Positions 26,804-37,403 of a stretch of 64,000 bases of DNA are shown in pieces; position 1 is the stretch's first letter; every line of letters starts with the position of its first letter. The position numbers and the translations under genes were made by a program. Under the pieces are notes generated by a model. The model worked only from the letters and a program-made list of their open reading frames with translations, was not told where the DNA came from and searched no databases. The stretch is from positions 6,315,501 to 6,379,500 of the forward strand of contig NC_083505.1 of the NCBI RefSeq assembly GCF_032362555.1, in the 5' to 3' direction. The stretch is from Amyelois transitella. Its lineage: Eukaryota; Arthropoda; Insecta; Lepidoptera; Pyralidae.

Positions 26804-27235
26804 TAGTTAATTGTGGATGTAGAAAAATCAGGAGGCGCCAAAGATGTAAAAAAACAGGTGAAAGTAAGCAAGGGAAAGATTCAGAAGCAGACACGTTTTC
26901 TTTTCACTAGGGTTCCCATTATAAATAAACAGAAAAAAACTTGTACTTTGCGAGGAATAAAACCGGTTTTCGTAAAAAAAATTATCTTCAACTAACGATT
27001 ATCTTGGGACATTTTGTACAAATAATGATTCTGATGGTTAGTAGGTACCTTTCTCACTCAAATTATTTCTAATTAAATGTATTTACCTCAAAGTAAAACA
27101 AATTAAATTTTAAATTACTACAACTTACTTTTTTTTAACAACTTATGCCAAAGAGTAGAGGTGTTCGTTATAATAGGTAGCAGAATAAATATTACTAATA
27201 TTATTTTTCATTAATATATTTAAATAATAGTTAAG
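26804..27235. promoter_or_regulatory. Acetyltransferase upstream region
   Basis: The presumptive promoter and 5' leader of the minus-strand acetyltransferase gene. An in-frame TAA lies at 26807-26809. No TATA box or other core element was identified. The region is AT-rich and short chance frames on the plus strand have no support. Confidence 0.35.
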
Positions 27236-27501
27236 ACCAATGCCGCTATTAGACTACCTAGTCGATATTAAGACTCTCTTTGTCTTAAAACGAATAGTGT
27301 AATAAGAGTTAGACAATTCAGTCAGTCTGCGCTTGCGTCTGCAGGGAGTCGACGTGTCCGTACGCTACGCAGGAAAATATGAACGTCAAGATGACGGAGC
27401 CACCTCGCAAAACACAAATATTGTCGTGTCGCAAGTGCTACGGGTGCTATGCATATTTTTCGAGCTTCGAAGGTGCCATACAACTGCCTACGTCGACAGA
27501 G

Positions 27502-27758
27502 CATACATACATATGTTCACGTCTATATCCCTTACGGGGTAGACAGAGCCAACAGTCTTGAAAGGACTGAATGGCCACGTTCAGCTATTTAGCTTAATGA
27601 TAGAATTGAGATTCAAATAGAGACAGGTTGCTAGCCCATCGCCTAAAAAAATATCCCAAGTTTGTAAGCCTATCCCTTAGTCGCCTTTTACGACATCCAT
27701 GGGAAAGAGATGGAGTGGTCCTATTCTTTTTTGTATTGGTGCCGGGAACCACACGGCA
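27502..27758 (-). mobile_element. RTE-derived short element, complete reference copy
   Basis: Contains every landmark of the family in reverse order: the CATACATACATATG tail, TCACGTCTATATCCCTTACG, GGTAGACAGAGCCAACAGTC, TAGCCCATCGCCTAAAAAAA, CGCCTTTTACGACATCCATG, AAGAGATGGAGTGGTCC, and GGTGCCGGGAACCACACGGCA. It is about 257 bp with no coding capacity and is the best copy for defining the family. Confidence 0.85.
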
Positions 27759-27832
27759 TTGAGCAAGCGTTCGTTTTTCAGACTGGTGTACTAGCGACTA
27801 GCCTAGTTAGACTCTAAGACATCTTAATATCG

Positions 27833-27877
27833 CTTTAAGACTATTCGTGCTGGAAAACAGCACGAATAGTCTTAAAG
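27833..27877. repeat. 20-bp perfect hairpin, 5-nt loop
   Basis: Arms 27833-27852 and 27858-27877 (CTTTAAGACTATTCGTGCTG) are exact reverse complements around GAAAA. Similar words (TCTTAAAACGAATAG) occur at 27283-27297 on the other side of the short element at 27502-27758. The hairpin and that segment may be parts of one interrupted foldback element. Confidence 0.75.
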
Positions 27878-28189
27878 TGGCTCAATATATTAGTACAAAA
27901 ATATTCTTTAATTTTCTTTATTTGAGAACAGCGCTATTTATCATAAGGATGCGTAACCTAATAAGTATGACTTTAATGGCGTCTATCAAATAAAACTGAA
28001 AGAGTCTATAAAGTGCTTGATGAGATTGAGATGATAAATTGATAACACAGAGTGTCTCTGTCCCATCCCGAAATGAAAATGTATAAAGGTCACAACTAAC
28101 ATTCGACGAAATTCTATTTAAACAAATAAATAATAATAATAAATAATTAAAAAAGTTATTTTTGTTGGCAATCGTGATATCCGGCGGCT

Positions 28190-28448
28190 GTTGACTTCGA
28201 AAAATTGAAAAAGATGGCGCCACTGCATCGAGCCGGAAGTCAAAAATACAACGGTGACGATTTACGAAGAGGGCGCTACTGTGGCGAGCTAACGAAGTGA
28301 CCGCGCAGTCGCCCGAGATTCATTGCTTTGTCGGACTTCGTACTGTGAACTTGCTCCTCACGAAATATTGTCATATAGTTGAATTAATAGTGATTTAATA
28401 AAGTTCTACTTACTCAATTATCGCCCGTGTTATAATTTCCTAACATTT
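28190..28448. repeat. LTR-like segment
   Basis: GC-richer than its surroundings. It contains GTGATTTAATAAAGTTCTAC, resembling an LTR polyadenylation region, and ends TTATAATTTCCTAACA. A TGTTGAC at 28189 could be the opposite end. No target duplication or internal retroelement was found, so a solo LTR is only a suggestion. Confidence 0.35.
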
Positions 28449-28683
28449 TAATATTTATTATATTATAATAAATATTAAAATAACTTTTTTAAAAAAAGGA
28501 ACCATTTAGTCCTCCTTTTTGAAGTCAGTTAAAAATCTTAAACCTTGTCCTCGGTGTAACAAATACTTTCCTGAAAACCGCATCAAACTCGGTACAGCGA
28601 AACGCGAGATAATAGCAAACTTACATACATACTTACACAGATACCAACGACCACATTTTTTTGAAGACGGTTAATAAAGAGAA

Positions 28684-29677
28684 TAGGGATGTGGACTGTA
28701 CTCAAATAAGTATAAAATTTTACCACGAAAAGGTAGTTTCTATAGTAAAAAAAATAAAAAACACAATATTTTCCTCAATAAACAAGGGATTATTTTTTTA
28801 TTTAATAAAATGTAATTAAATATTTTACCCTCAAGTCACGTGACAATGAACACCAATCAAAATGCGTGATGTCACGCGTTGCAATACAAGAATTTTCGCT
28901 GTCAAATACTATGGTGTTTGTTGATATTTGGATCATATTATTACCGTGATTACCGTCCGATTATCTTAGCCACGGAAATACTTTGTGTAGAATGAGTCTG
29001 TTCTTTTTCTCTTTCACATTCCGCTATTGATTCCAATCTTTGCCTTTTAACTGCTAATAGTCGAGTTGTTATGTTTTCGGTTCGTTTTTTCTATCGGGTT
29101 GACATGCAAACTTTCTTGGCACACAACCTGCTCTCAGTCTGATCTGGGATACTGTGCCCATCAAATGATATTCTGAATAATTCTCCATATCATTGGCAAC
29201 TATAATGAAACTACGAAACATTGTTTACTTTATTTCTAACCTAAAAATTCGAGTTTTCGTCTTTGAAAACTTGAAGAGTTAAATTATTTTAATACAAGTA
29301 AATGTAACAAATATTATCAAACTTATATCAAAATGATCCTCAAAGAAATATATTTTACTTTGTGTAGATACAAGTGCCGGATCCCGACGGGCTAATTGAG
29401 CCAATTTTTCAGCATCGTTTTTGTACGTGGAACGTGAATAAACAGTTTTTCAGGTGTTTTAATAGTTGTAATTTTACACTGCGGCACCGCACAATATTTA
29501 TAAAATTTTGAATATTATTATCACACAACTATGAAATAACTATTCATTGCATACAACTTCGACAATATTTTATAACGCGTGACATCACAGCGGCCGTTTG
29601 ACAGGTACTTGTGGTAGGTGGTAGGTGGTACTTATGCATGGTTTTAAACACTTTCCCAAAAATAGTCCACATCCCTA
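28684..29677. mobile_element. TIR element with subterminal inverted motifs, non-autonomous
   Basis: TAGGGATGTGGACT at the left end is inverted at the right end (AGTCCACATCCCTA). Inside, GTGATGTCACGCGTT near 28865 is inverted at about 29574-29588. No transposase is present. No matching flanking duplication was seen. The terminal TAGGGATGTG resembles the right end of the hAT-like element beginning at 29891. Confidence 0.6.
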
Positions 29678-29890
29678 TTGCCTTCAATCAAAATCGTCAA
29701 TTTTTAAAATGGGTAAAATTTCTTAAACCTTTTTCTATGTGCAACAAACACTTTCCTGAAATCAACTCAGCACTCGACGTATTTTTGTGAAACATAGCAG
29801 TTTGAACTAATATAATTTAGGTTCTTACATGTGAAATTGACGTTATTGTACTGGTCACTTAAATAACAAAAGCAGCTATTTACACAATAT

Positions 29891-30508
29891 TAGGAAAATG
29901 AAAAAAAACTCGATTATGGAAAAATCCATTTTTTTTAAAGTAAAAATCGATTTTTAAGTGATTTTTTTGAAATTAAAAATCGATTTTTGTAATCATGCAA
30001 TAAATGCACTCCGACATAACGTTTTTGTCTTCTGGCTTGGAGCCCGGAACGCGAACTGCCAAAGAATACTATCATAGCTCCATAATATTACATTAACGCC
30101 ATCTGTGCATTCTTTCTGTGCTTTTAAAACAGTTTAGATGATTCATTTAATCAAACATTCTCTAGATAGAGTTAGTCGATGAACAGTATTTTATCGGCAT
30201 TCGGTTGATGTTTTTCATTATTCGTTGCTGAAACTTCATTTTTCAAACTTGATTGTTAAAAACTTTAATTTGTGTTGATTATATAAGAACTTACTGTTTG
30301 TTGTTTATTTTTAATGAATAAATCTATTGATATAATGTATATAGCGTTTATTTTGACGTTAATTGAAAAATTAGGGAAAAATCTATCAATATAATAAAAT
30401 CGATTATTTTCTTAAGAAAAATCGATTATTTATTAATCGATTATTCATACTTAAATAATAAAGCGATTAGATAAAAATCGATTTTTTATCAGCAATGTCA
30501 CATCCCTA
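29891..30508. mobile_element. hAT-like non-autonomous element, 8-bp target duplication
   Basis: Flanked by CACAATAT at 29883-29890 and 30509-30516. The ends are TAGGAAAATG on the left and CACATCCCTA on the right, so TIRs are short and diverged. An 8-bp duplication is the hAT signature. The interior repeatedly contains AAAAATCGATTTTT-type palindromic words (29945-30000 and 30400-30490), typical of subterminal transposase-binding repeats. Confidence 0.65.
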
Positions 30509-30813
30509 CACAATATGTATTTGTGTTTCGGTAATCGTCATTCATTTTTTTTCCTTTTAATTTTTACTACGCTTTTATTAGCTTGGGTTGTATGTATGTA
30601 TGTATGTAACGGAATCTTTGAGCTTAATTTTCACTGATTTCTAAACGTCTGATCAACTTGGAACTTTGCACACGTATCAAGGACCGATGACAATGCAATA
30701 TTTTGATAAGAGTTTCTCATTATCCTTATTAAAACTGCCAGGATTAATAAATTCATTTTTAGATCCTTCGTATGAGAGTAAGAGAGACAGAGATAGCACC
30801 AGTGCCAGTAATA

Positions 30814-31721
30814 GGCTATTTGACTGTATTAAAAATATACATTTCTTTTATGTCATCAGTCTTAATATTATTTTTTTGGAGCGATTTGTAATAACGCAAG
30901 ATAAAAATATTGCATTATTTAAACAAAATCCGTCTCAGAAAATTAGGTTTTTATATGCAGCTGTCACGTGACTAAAAACGAACGTGATTGGCTATTTCTA
31001 TTATGACGTCAATTATCCATAAACAGACTGTGGATCGTACCGTTCCTTAGTGTTCGCTATTATTTTTCAAGATTTTATAAGTGTTTGATCGCTCAGGATT
31101 ACTCAGATAACATAGGTATTTAATAATGGAAACCAATTCCGCGAAAGCTGACAGTCGAAACCTACAAAAAGTAGTCGCAATACTTAATGGTTGGAAGAAA
31201 AAATCTGGATTGTCTTCTTCAAAGACAATCCAGATTTCTATGCTGCCGAACTGAGGAATGTGAAAACATCAATGTAAGTATATCTTGGTAACCACTGATC
31301 TTAGATCATGATCTGAAACCACTTCTTGCGAATATTCAAATCCATCGGCATAGAAAAAAACAGTTTCGTAGGAGATTTTATTGTTGTATTAGTGCATTGA
31401 GGCACTGCATAACATTTATAGGAACTCATTTTAATAATTTTCACACATATGACGTGGCACAAGTTAAATAAAACAAGAGAAAATCTTAACTTTATGAAAC
31501 ACCAACAAGCTTTGTATGATATTTACACGAAATTTACGTCACTGCATGCCATGGCCGCCATATTGCTAAAAGTCGCGTTTTGGCGGCATATTTGAATATT
31601 TCATTTTCTTTTTCGATTTTTTAATAAAATAGCTGTAATAATGGCAGAAAAGTATTTTTGTAGGGCTCCTTATAAACAAATAAATACCCTAAGATAGTTT
31701 TTAGAACTTTGTCAAATAGCC
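30814..31721 (+). mobile_element. TA-flanked TIR element inside repeat X copy A
   Basis: The ends GGCTATTTGAC and GTCAAATAGCC are inverted and flanked by TA (30812-30813 and 31722-31723). Copy B lacks the insertion. A CCAAT-type box (30987-30991) and TGACGTCA (31004-31011) precede an ATG at 31125, which opens a frame reading METNSAKADSRNLQKVV and is broken by a small palindrome at 31201-31237. GTAAGT follows the frame. It looks like the promoter and first exon of a Tc1-like or other TA-specific transposase gene, with the rest deleted. Confidence 0.65.
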
Positions 31722-32001
31722 TAGAAACCAAGAAAATAAGGAGTCCAAAAAGAGATGTAATATATTTCCATATAATGTTACTATTAACCTGAGGCTTTTT
31801 TATTTCATCGCATCGCTCCATTTAGAATTACCATTAGAAACAATAGTAGAATATTTTAAAACAATAAAAAATATATAAGTACTTAATAAAACAAAAGTAA
31901 TAAATGAAAATTGAACAACTAAATTTACAATAATACAAGAATAAAGTTACTACCTACAGAACTTTGCGATATTTAATACGTATTTAACATATTAATGCAA
32001 T

Positions 32002-32917
32002 AGGGTACCGGACAACTTTTCAGATTGTGTTTAAAAATAATCTTTATTTATTTATATATCCATAAAAAATATTATTTTAAATAAATAAATCATTTGGAGT
32101 ATTAAAAAACGTCAAAAACATAATTTATTTAAAATTGCCGCGAAAACAGCACTTTACGTCAATTCAGATCGCGTGACGTCATATGTTTAGAAAACAAGCC
32201 TTATTACAAGTGATCAGTGCTTGGATAATTTAAGTATTTTCTCGCAGATCTAGAAACATGCAAAACCCATAATAATGTAACCTTTAAAATCATAAAAAAA
32301 AACATATGTGAAAATAACTTTGTAAGCAATGAAACTAGTTTTAGGTTATGTTTTCGTTTGTTATTTTTTCAATAATTTCTGTTGTTAAGATAAACAAAAA
32401 GAGGTTGAAATACTTACACAAATGTTTTCACATTGCGAAATTCAGCAAAATAAAAGTCGGTATTAGTGGCAAAGAAACTGCCGACCATGAAAATATCAAT
32501 CTTTTGAGAGATTTCTATTGTCGGCTTTATTAACCTTGTTCCATGATAAAAGCTTGATATAGGCGGCTTCAAGCACTTGCGACAACTTCTGTTATGAGTA
32601 AAGTCCTTCAATTCTTAACTAATTACAATTAAATATTTTTAGAAAAATGCTAATAAATCGTAGAATAACTCGAAATAACATACAAAGCAGTGTTGTTTAC
32701 TTATCACTTCTGAGGTATGACGTCACCCACTGTGATTGGTGTTTGGGTTCTTACGCTGCACAGATAAAAAATATTGGATTTTTGCAACTTTATTTATTGA
32801 TTTAAAATTATAAATCATTGTTATTTCTTAAAAATCTTTACTAAGTGATGTTCTTGTATAAAAAACTTTATTTTAAAACACAACTTAGATTTTTTTTCGA
32901 TTACTGTTCGGTACCCT
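32002..32917. mobile_element. AT-flanked TIR element inside repeat X copy A
   Basis: The ends AGGGTACCGGACAA and TTACTGTTCGGTACCCT form imperfect inverted repeats. The flanking bases are AT on both sides (32000-32001 and 32918-32919). Copy B has exactly one AT at the equivalent place (49360-49361), so the duplication is read directly from a natural empty site. The interior carries TGACGTCA at 32174-32181 and 32718-32725 and ATTGG at 32735-32739. No transposase was recognised. Confidence 0.75.
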
Positions 32918-33343
32918 ATTCTTGAATTAACATTAGGTATCTTTTGCCTATTTATAATAGCAACACTGTAATACTCGTTTGGAAAATGAGTGACAGTTTA
33001 TTTATGTCAAATAAATTTTGCAGTAAGTTTTGAATTCGATTCGAACACCTGTAAACTTTCTTCCTGTTTTTTTATACCGGTGCCTGTGTATTTACCTATT
33101 TGCGCTTTGTTTTGTGCTGATAACTTGTCGTTATTTGGAGTTTGGAATCTTCCGTTGAGTCGAGCTTTGTTCTTCCGGATTCGTGTGATTTTATCATCTG
33201 AGATTGGACTCTGACTGTGTTCACTGTGTTGTGCAGATATTTTGAGATAGGACTCCTGTAAAAAGTACCTGATTATTTGAGATAGGAGTCCCAAGTTTGT
33301 GTTTGTTTTTGTGAAAGACAGATTTTACAACAAAAGTGCCCCG

Positions 33344-33393
33344 ATGTCTTCAGATAAACATTGTTGCGTTCCTGGTTGTAAAGGCAGTGGAGG
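33344..33393 (+). pseudogene. THAP-domain initiator exon in repeat X (copy A)
   Basis: ATG followed by [16 protein letters not shown], then GTATGT, a good splice donor. The CCVPGCK pattern is the start of the THAP C2CH zinc finger, where the first two zinc cysteines lie in Cx2-4C. THAP domains are the DNA-binding heads of P-element-like transposases and of domesticated proteins. Downstream exons with the remaining Cys/His and the AVPTIF box are absent, so only the head survives. Copy B (49773-49822) has tyrosine in place of the second cysteine. Confidence 0.6.
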
Positions 33394-33559
33394 TATGTTT
33401 GAAATATTTTTGTTCCTGTATCAATCTGCCTCTTTATCTTGTGGTTTGATTCCTGGCAAGGCCACAATCGAAAATTATTATGTTTGCTGGATAGTCAAAA
33501 ATATTATTAACAGTGATTTATCACTATAAAATTCTTTTCAACTGGGTTTAAGAATCATC

Positions 33560-33719
33560 ATACATACATACATACATATAATCACGTTTATATCCCTTGC
33601 GGGGTAGACAGAGCCAACAGTCTTGTAAAGACTGATAGGCCACGTTCAGCTATTTGGCTTTAAGATAGAATTGAGATTCAAATAGTGACAGGTTGCTAGC
33701 CCATCGCCTAAAAAAGAAT
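33560..33719 (-). mobile_element. RTE-derived short element resident in repeat X copy A
   Basis: Tail-to-middle part of the family, ending at CCCATCGCCTAAAAAAGAATC. The same truncated copy with the same right boundary is present in copy B at 49941-50097, so it was inserted before X multiplied. Confidence 0.8.
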
Positions 33720-33999
33720 CATGATGATGAGAATATTATGAGATTTAATCCAATCAGGCCACATATAATAACTTTAAGAAAGTTAGTTGTGAAATCCTCC
33801 GGCGATGGGCGCATGGTTGCGAAAGTCTTTTCTAGTAAGATAGTTATACTAGAAGTGTTAACTTCCATAAAATAATTGTATAAAAAAAACTAAAAAACTA
33901 CGCTTTTATTGCTAATCAAACTAAAAAATAGAAAATAAAAATTAATGACAAAGGAATTATAAAACAGTAGTAGCAAGTCCAACAATCAGTTATAGTCAA

Positions 34000-34208
34000 T
34001 TACCTCCGATTAAAATTATAACAAAATTAAATTTATAAACAAAACAATTTAAATCGGAGTAAAAAGCGTGGGGTGCATTTTACTTCATTTTCATAACTCT
34101 CTTGTCATAAATATATGCTAATAGAATGATTTTAATATTTACTACATCAGGCACCCCACGCTTTTTACTCAGATTTAAATTGTTTTGTTTATAAATTTAA
34201 TTTTGTTA
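34000..34208. repeat. Terminal foldback of repeat X, copy A
   Basis: The left arm (about 34011-34076) and right arm (34151 to about 34208) are inverted copies ending GCGTGGGGTGC and GCACCCCACGC. They differ at several positions (AAATCGGAG against CTCAGATTT). The 74-base spacer is identical in sequence to that of copy B. Confidence 0.75.
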
Positions 34209-34756
34209 AACCGAAATAATCGTTGAATTATGTAATTTAAAAAAAAAAGAATTAAATTAATTAATTGAATCTGAAGTTCAAATACTCGACAATAGATGGC
34301 GCTACTACACTTAAACGGGAACTTTCTTGTTCGAGGGGGGATAAAGAGCTATCACATTATATAAGTCCTTTTTTCCTACCGTTACTCCTTTTTAAGTTTT
34401 ATCGGCACGCACATTTCATCTCAAAATTAAATTTATATATAAAATGTGCGTCATAATGATATATAACAATAAAAAACAATACATGCATATTATAAAAAAA
34501 AAAAATTGTCAGTTTGTCTGTATGTATGATTACTCTTATCTCCGAAAGTACTGAACCGATTTACTTAAAACTTTCACCAATTGCTTTGTTTTAACTCAGT
34601 AAAACATTTAAAGTTTGTTTCATCAAAATCGGTTCACCAAAAGAAGACGAAATTTAAAATCCAAAGTCATTTATCATTGTTCGACAGGATAATATGTATA
34701 ATACCTATAACATATAAATATAAGTGAAAATCAGTATTGTTTAATATATTATTTCG

Positions 34757-34872
34757 CTGTTATGGCTGTTAGGCTCTGGAATTCACTTCCCGAGTCCATC
34801 AGGACATCCCCAGGTGGTTCTACTTTTAAATCACAGGTATACGGGTTTTTCTTGAGTCGCGAGGGTATTTGA
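34757..34872 (+). pseudogene. LINE reverse-transcriptase C-terminal scrap
   Basis: Reads MAVRLWNSLPESIRTSP then TFKSQVYGFFLSREGI and a stop. VRLWNSLPxxIR followed by FKxxL is the usual C-terminal end of Jockey/CR1-type LINE polymerases. Nothing upstream of it survives. Confidence 0.6.
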
Positions 34873-35019
34873 TACCTATAAGCCATTTCAGTTATTTCGG
34901 TAATCGCTGCACCTATTTACTTATGTATATTGTTAATTTATTGTCGTTTTGATGCATGTATATTATAATTTTTTTATTTTATATTTTTTGTGTAGGTATA
35001 AATATACTTATTTATTTAG

Positions 35020-35580
35020 TTTAACCCCACATAAAGTTCTCTGTCAGACCCAATGGTTGACTGGTAGATAATGCTTCCAGCATTAAATTCGCCAATTGTG
35101 CTGTACATTTGTATTTTGTGCAATGAAGTTTTAATAAATAAATAATATCCTGGTTTTGCCGCATATGTGTGCCCCACCTCTCGACATCCTTAGCCACCCA
35201 CGCTGATGTTGCCCCTTTGTTGCCAATCATGGTGACTGATTTGAGGGGCCCATTCAGTAAGTAGCGAGTCACCACCTGCCATGATAGTCACGTATTCCTG
35301 ATTATGGCAGGTGCCTGAACTTCTCCAGCAATAGCCCAGTTTAAATCCATCCAAACGTCTACTCCATAACCCATCATTCCTCTCCTTATTTTGTAATAGC
35401 TCCACCTCCTGCCTAGACCTGTTCATGGTCATATCGTCGCTAAAACCAGTTTTTGCAAACAGAACGGGTTTTGGCAGGAGAACAACATAACATCAACTGC
35501 TTCAAAGGAACTCTACATGTTGGATTTATATCCCCACGCAAGCCTCTCAAAAATCCGGGGTGTATAGACCCGTGAAATCT
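35020..35580 (-). repeat. Repeat flanking WDR82, left copy (reversed)
   Basis: The reverse complement of this block matches 38125-38560. Shared words include TGATGTTATGTTGTTCTCCT, CGACGATATGACCATGAAC, GGTCTAGGCAGGAGGTGGAG and GAATGATGGGTTATGGAGT. The long minus-strand frame over it has no recognisable protein. It is probably the 3' region of a LINE, since the right copy follows reverse-transcriptase-like sequence. Confidence 0.75.
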
Positions 35581-36170
35581 AAGAGGAGAAATATAATAAA
35601 AGTACAATACATGAGAAATGCTAGCAGTATTTTTTTATATTGAGTAGGTACATCACAAAATTATTTATATGGTAAAACAACGTTTGCCGGGACAGCTAGT
35701 AACATATATATATATCTTAGAGTATCAACTGTTGAAAGTTGAATTATTGTGTCTTTCAAAGTTGGTTTGGTTTATTAAATTGTCAAATAGCTATACATAC
35801 TGATAGAGAAAATCTATAATACGTCTACGAGCTGTACTTATATATTGTGTAGGTAGGTTCAATATAAGTAATGTATAAAAACACATAATTGCATGAAGGC
35901 AAAGGACCAAATTGGCACAAACCAATATATGACCCTGAGGAATAATTTTATGAAAATACTTTTGGCGAAAAAAGAAAGCATGCGACCAAAAACTATGTAG
36001 TGAACTGTTAATGATTTTAAAAAACAAAAGTGGCTGATGGAGAACCTCTAATGGTCTAGCTAAATTAAAACGAAGTCACAGGCTTGAGCTAGTTTACAAC
36101 TTAGTATGGATATGAAATTGGCAGCAGATTAAATTTTCTTTTATGTCAACAGGTCAATTAACTAATTAAA

Positions 36171-36402
36171 ATCTATACTAATATTATAAAGCTGAAGAGT
36201 TTGTTTGTTTGAACAGACTAATCTCAGAAACTACTGGTTCAAGTTGAAAAATTATTTTTGCTATATAACATCACGGTGCAACTATTAGGAGCGAAGAAAT
36301 AATGGAAAATGTGAAAAAAACTGGGAAAATTATTAATCTTTGAGGGCTTCAATGATGAACAAAATAACTTTTCCACACAGACGAAGTCACAGGCACAGCT
36401 AG
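36171..36402 (+). mobile_element. Helitron-like element
   Basis: Begins CTATACTAATATTATAAAGC and ends CGAAGTCACAGGCACAGCTAGT, with CTAG at 36399-36402. It is the same family as the reversed element at 19998-20636, shortened internally. It ends 57 bases from the WDR82 stop codon, so it probably supplies WDR82 3' UTR or termination sequence. Confidence 0.65.
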
Positions 36403-36458
36403 TCCTTAATAAAATTCCAACTATACTTTTAACTTCTTTTTTAATAAATCATAAAAAA

Positions 36459-37403
36459 TTAGACATCATCAATAGTAGGCAGCCAAAATGCCATGTTAGT
36501 ACATGCAGACGCTAGCATCATGTATTTTGGATTGAATTGAACACACTGTATTGGTGCTGGGTGATCTCCATTTAGTACACATACTTTGTAACCAGTATCA
36601 GCATTCCAAACATGAACTCTACCATCTGTAGATCCACTAAATATATACTGTGAATCAGGACTAAATGAAGCTTCAATTGGTATTCCTTTGTTATTTAAAT
36701 GTCCAGTAAATGTTTGTAGAGGAGTCCCATGATAAGCATCCACTAAACGAATTATAGATCCATTGGTACTTATCAACATGGTTTTTCCGTCACGAGAAAA
36801 TTTTAACCCTGTCCAGTCACATTCTTTTTCTTGATTTAATTTAAATGTTACAAATGGGCCTTTATCAAATGACCTCAAATCATATAACTTAATACTTTCA
36901 GAATTGACACCAGCAGCAAATATTAATCCTTCCGGGTCATAAGCTGCTACTGGTCTTCCTGACAAATGCATAAGACCTTGACAATTCGGTGAACGAAGAT
37001 CCCATAAGCGCAGAGTTTTATCCAATGAGCCAGACAAAAATGTATCAACCACAGGTGAAAGACAAAGAGTCACAACTTTTTTAGTATGTCCAGGAAAATA
37101 TCTGATATATTTATTATCATGTAAAGATAGATATCGTATTGTATCATCCACCTTGGTTGAACTGTGTATAGCAGTGTTTTTGGCATGTGTAAAATGTATC
37201 AGGTCAACTCCGTATTTTTTGCTATTAACCGTTATAATTTGAGTTCCTTTGTCACAATCATAGATTACGATTTGATCATCTTCACTGCATGAAATCAAGG
37301 TATCGCCACTTGGCGAAAAATCTATGCTGTTTATTTTATCAGTGTTTTCTCGAAACACCTTGGCAACCTTAAAACTGCGTACAACTTGATCAACTAATTT
37401 CAT
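36459..37403 (-). CDS. Wdr82: WD repeat protein WDR82 / Swd2 (intronless, 314 aa)
   Basis: One uninterrupted frame of 314 codons, matching the family length (human 313). WDR82 is the WD40 subunit that ties the SET1/COMPASS H3K4 methyltransferase to the Ser5-phosphorylated RNA polymerase II tail. It also works with PNUTS-PP1 in transcription termination. Signature blocks are [19 protein letters not shown] at the N-terminus, [33 protein letters not shown] (about 87-106), [34 protein letters not shown], and the C-terminal [10 protein letters not shown]. Repeats run through the full length as a seven-bladed propeller. The ATG is preceded by a start-stop triplet pair (37415-37410). A weak ATTAAA-type signal follows the stop. 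Absence of introns could mean a retrocopy, but the frame is fully intact, so it is probably functional. Confidence 0.93.
   Translation of the reverse strand: MKLVDQVVRSFKVAKVFRENTDKINSIDFSPSGDTLISCSEDDQIVIYDCDKGTQIITVNSKKYGVDLIHFTHAKNTAIHSSTKVDDTIRYLSLHDNKYIRYFPGHTKKVVTLCLSPVVDTFLSGSLDKTLRLWDLRSPNCQGLMHLSGRPVAAYDPEGLIFAAGVNSESIKLYDLRSFDKGPFVTFKLNQEKECDWTGLKFSRDGKTMLISTNGSIIRLVDAYHGTPLQTFTGHLNNKGIPIEASFSPDSQYIFSGSTDGRVHVWNADTGYKVCVLNGDHPAPIQCVQFNPKYMMLASACTNMAFWLPTIDDV

Larger units (their letters stand above)
30561..34210 (+). mobile_element. Composite repeat X, copy A
   Basis: Shares ordered similarity with 48813-52056. The segments are 30561-30798 with 48813-49050, 31757-32000 with 49118-49361, 32918-33860 with 49361-50230, and 33861-34210 with 51607-52056. 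Landmarks are the TTTTTACTACGCTTTTATTAG left end, a TGTATG microsatellite, a leader, a THAP-like initiator exon, an RTE-derived short element, a second ACTACGCTTTTATT word and a terminal hairpin. Removing two TIR insertions (30814-31721 and 32002-32917) leaves about 1.8 kb. The core lacks an identifiable transposase, so it is probably non-autonomous. Confidence 0.8.
34490..35702 (+). mobile_element. CTAGT-ended element interrupted by LINE and repeat fragments
   Basis: The left part (34500-34690) has TCTCCGAAAGTACTGAACCG and AAAGTTTGTTTCATCAAAATC, also present at 63070-63165. The right end, GCCGGGACAGCTAGT at 35688-35702, is a Helitron-like terminus. Between them lie a LINE C-terminal fragment and the reversed repeat at 35020-35580, so the element is probably nested. 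Confidence 0.5.

Noticed and set aside
28190-28448. Definite solo LTR
   Set aside because: The end words look right, but flanking five-base sequences do not match and no internal retroelement is present, so it is kept only as LTR-like.
30590-30612. TGTATG runs as a CRISPR or tandem array
   Set aside because: A simple microsatellite typical of the tails and leaders of repeats in this genome; no spacers.
35190-35432. 80-codon minus-strand frame in the WDR82-flanking repeat
   Set aside because: It lies in a dispersed repeat, is not kept open in the other copy, and has no recognisable domain.
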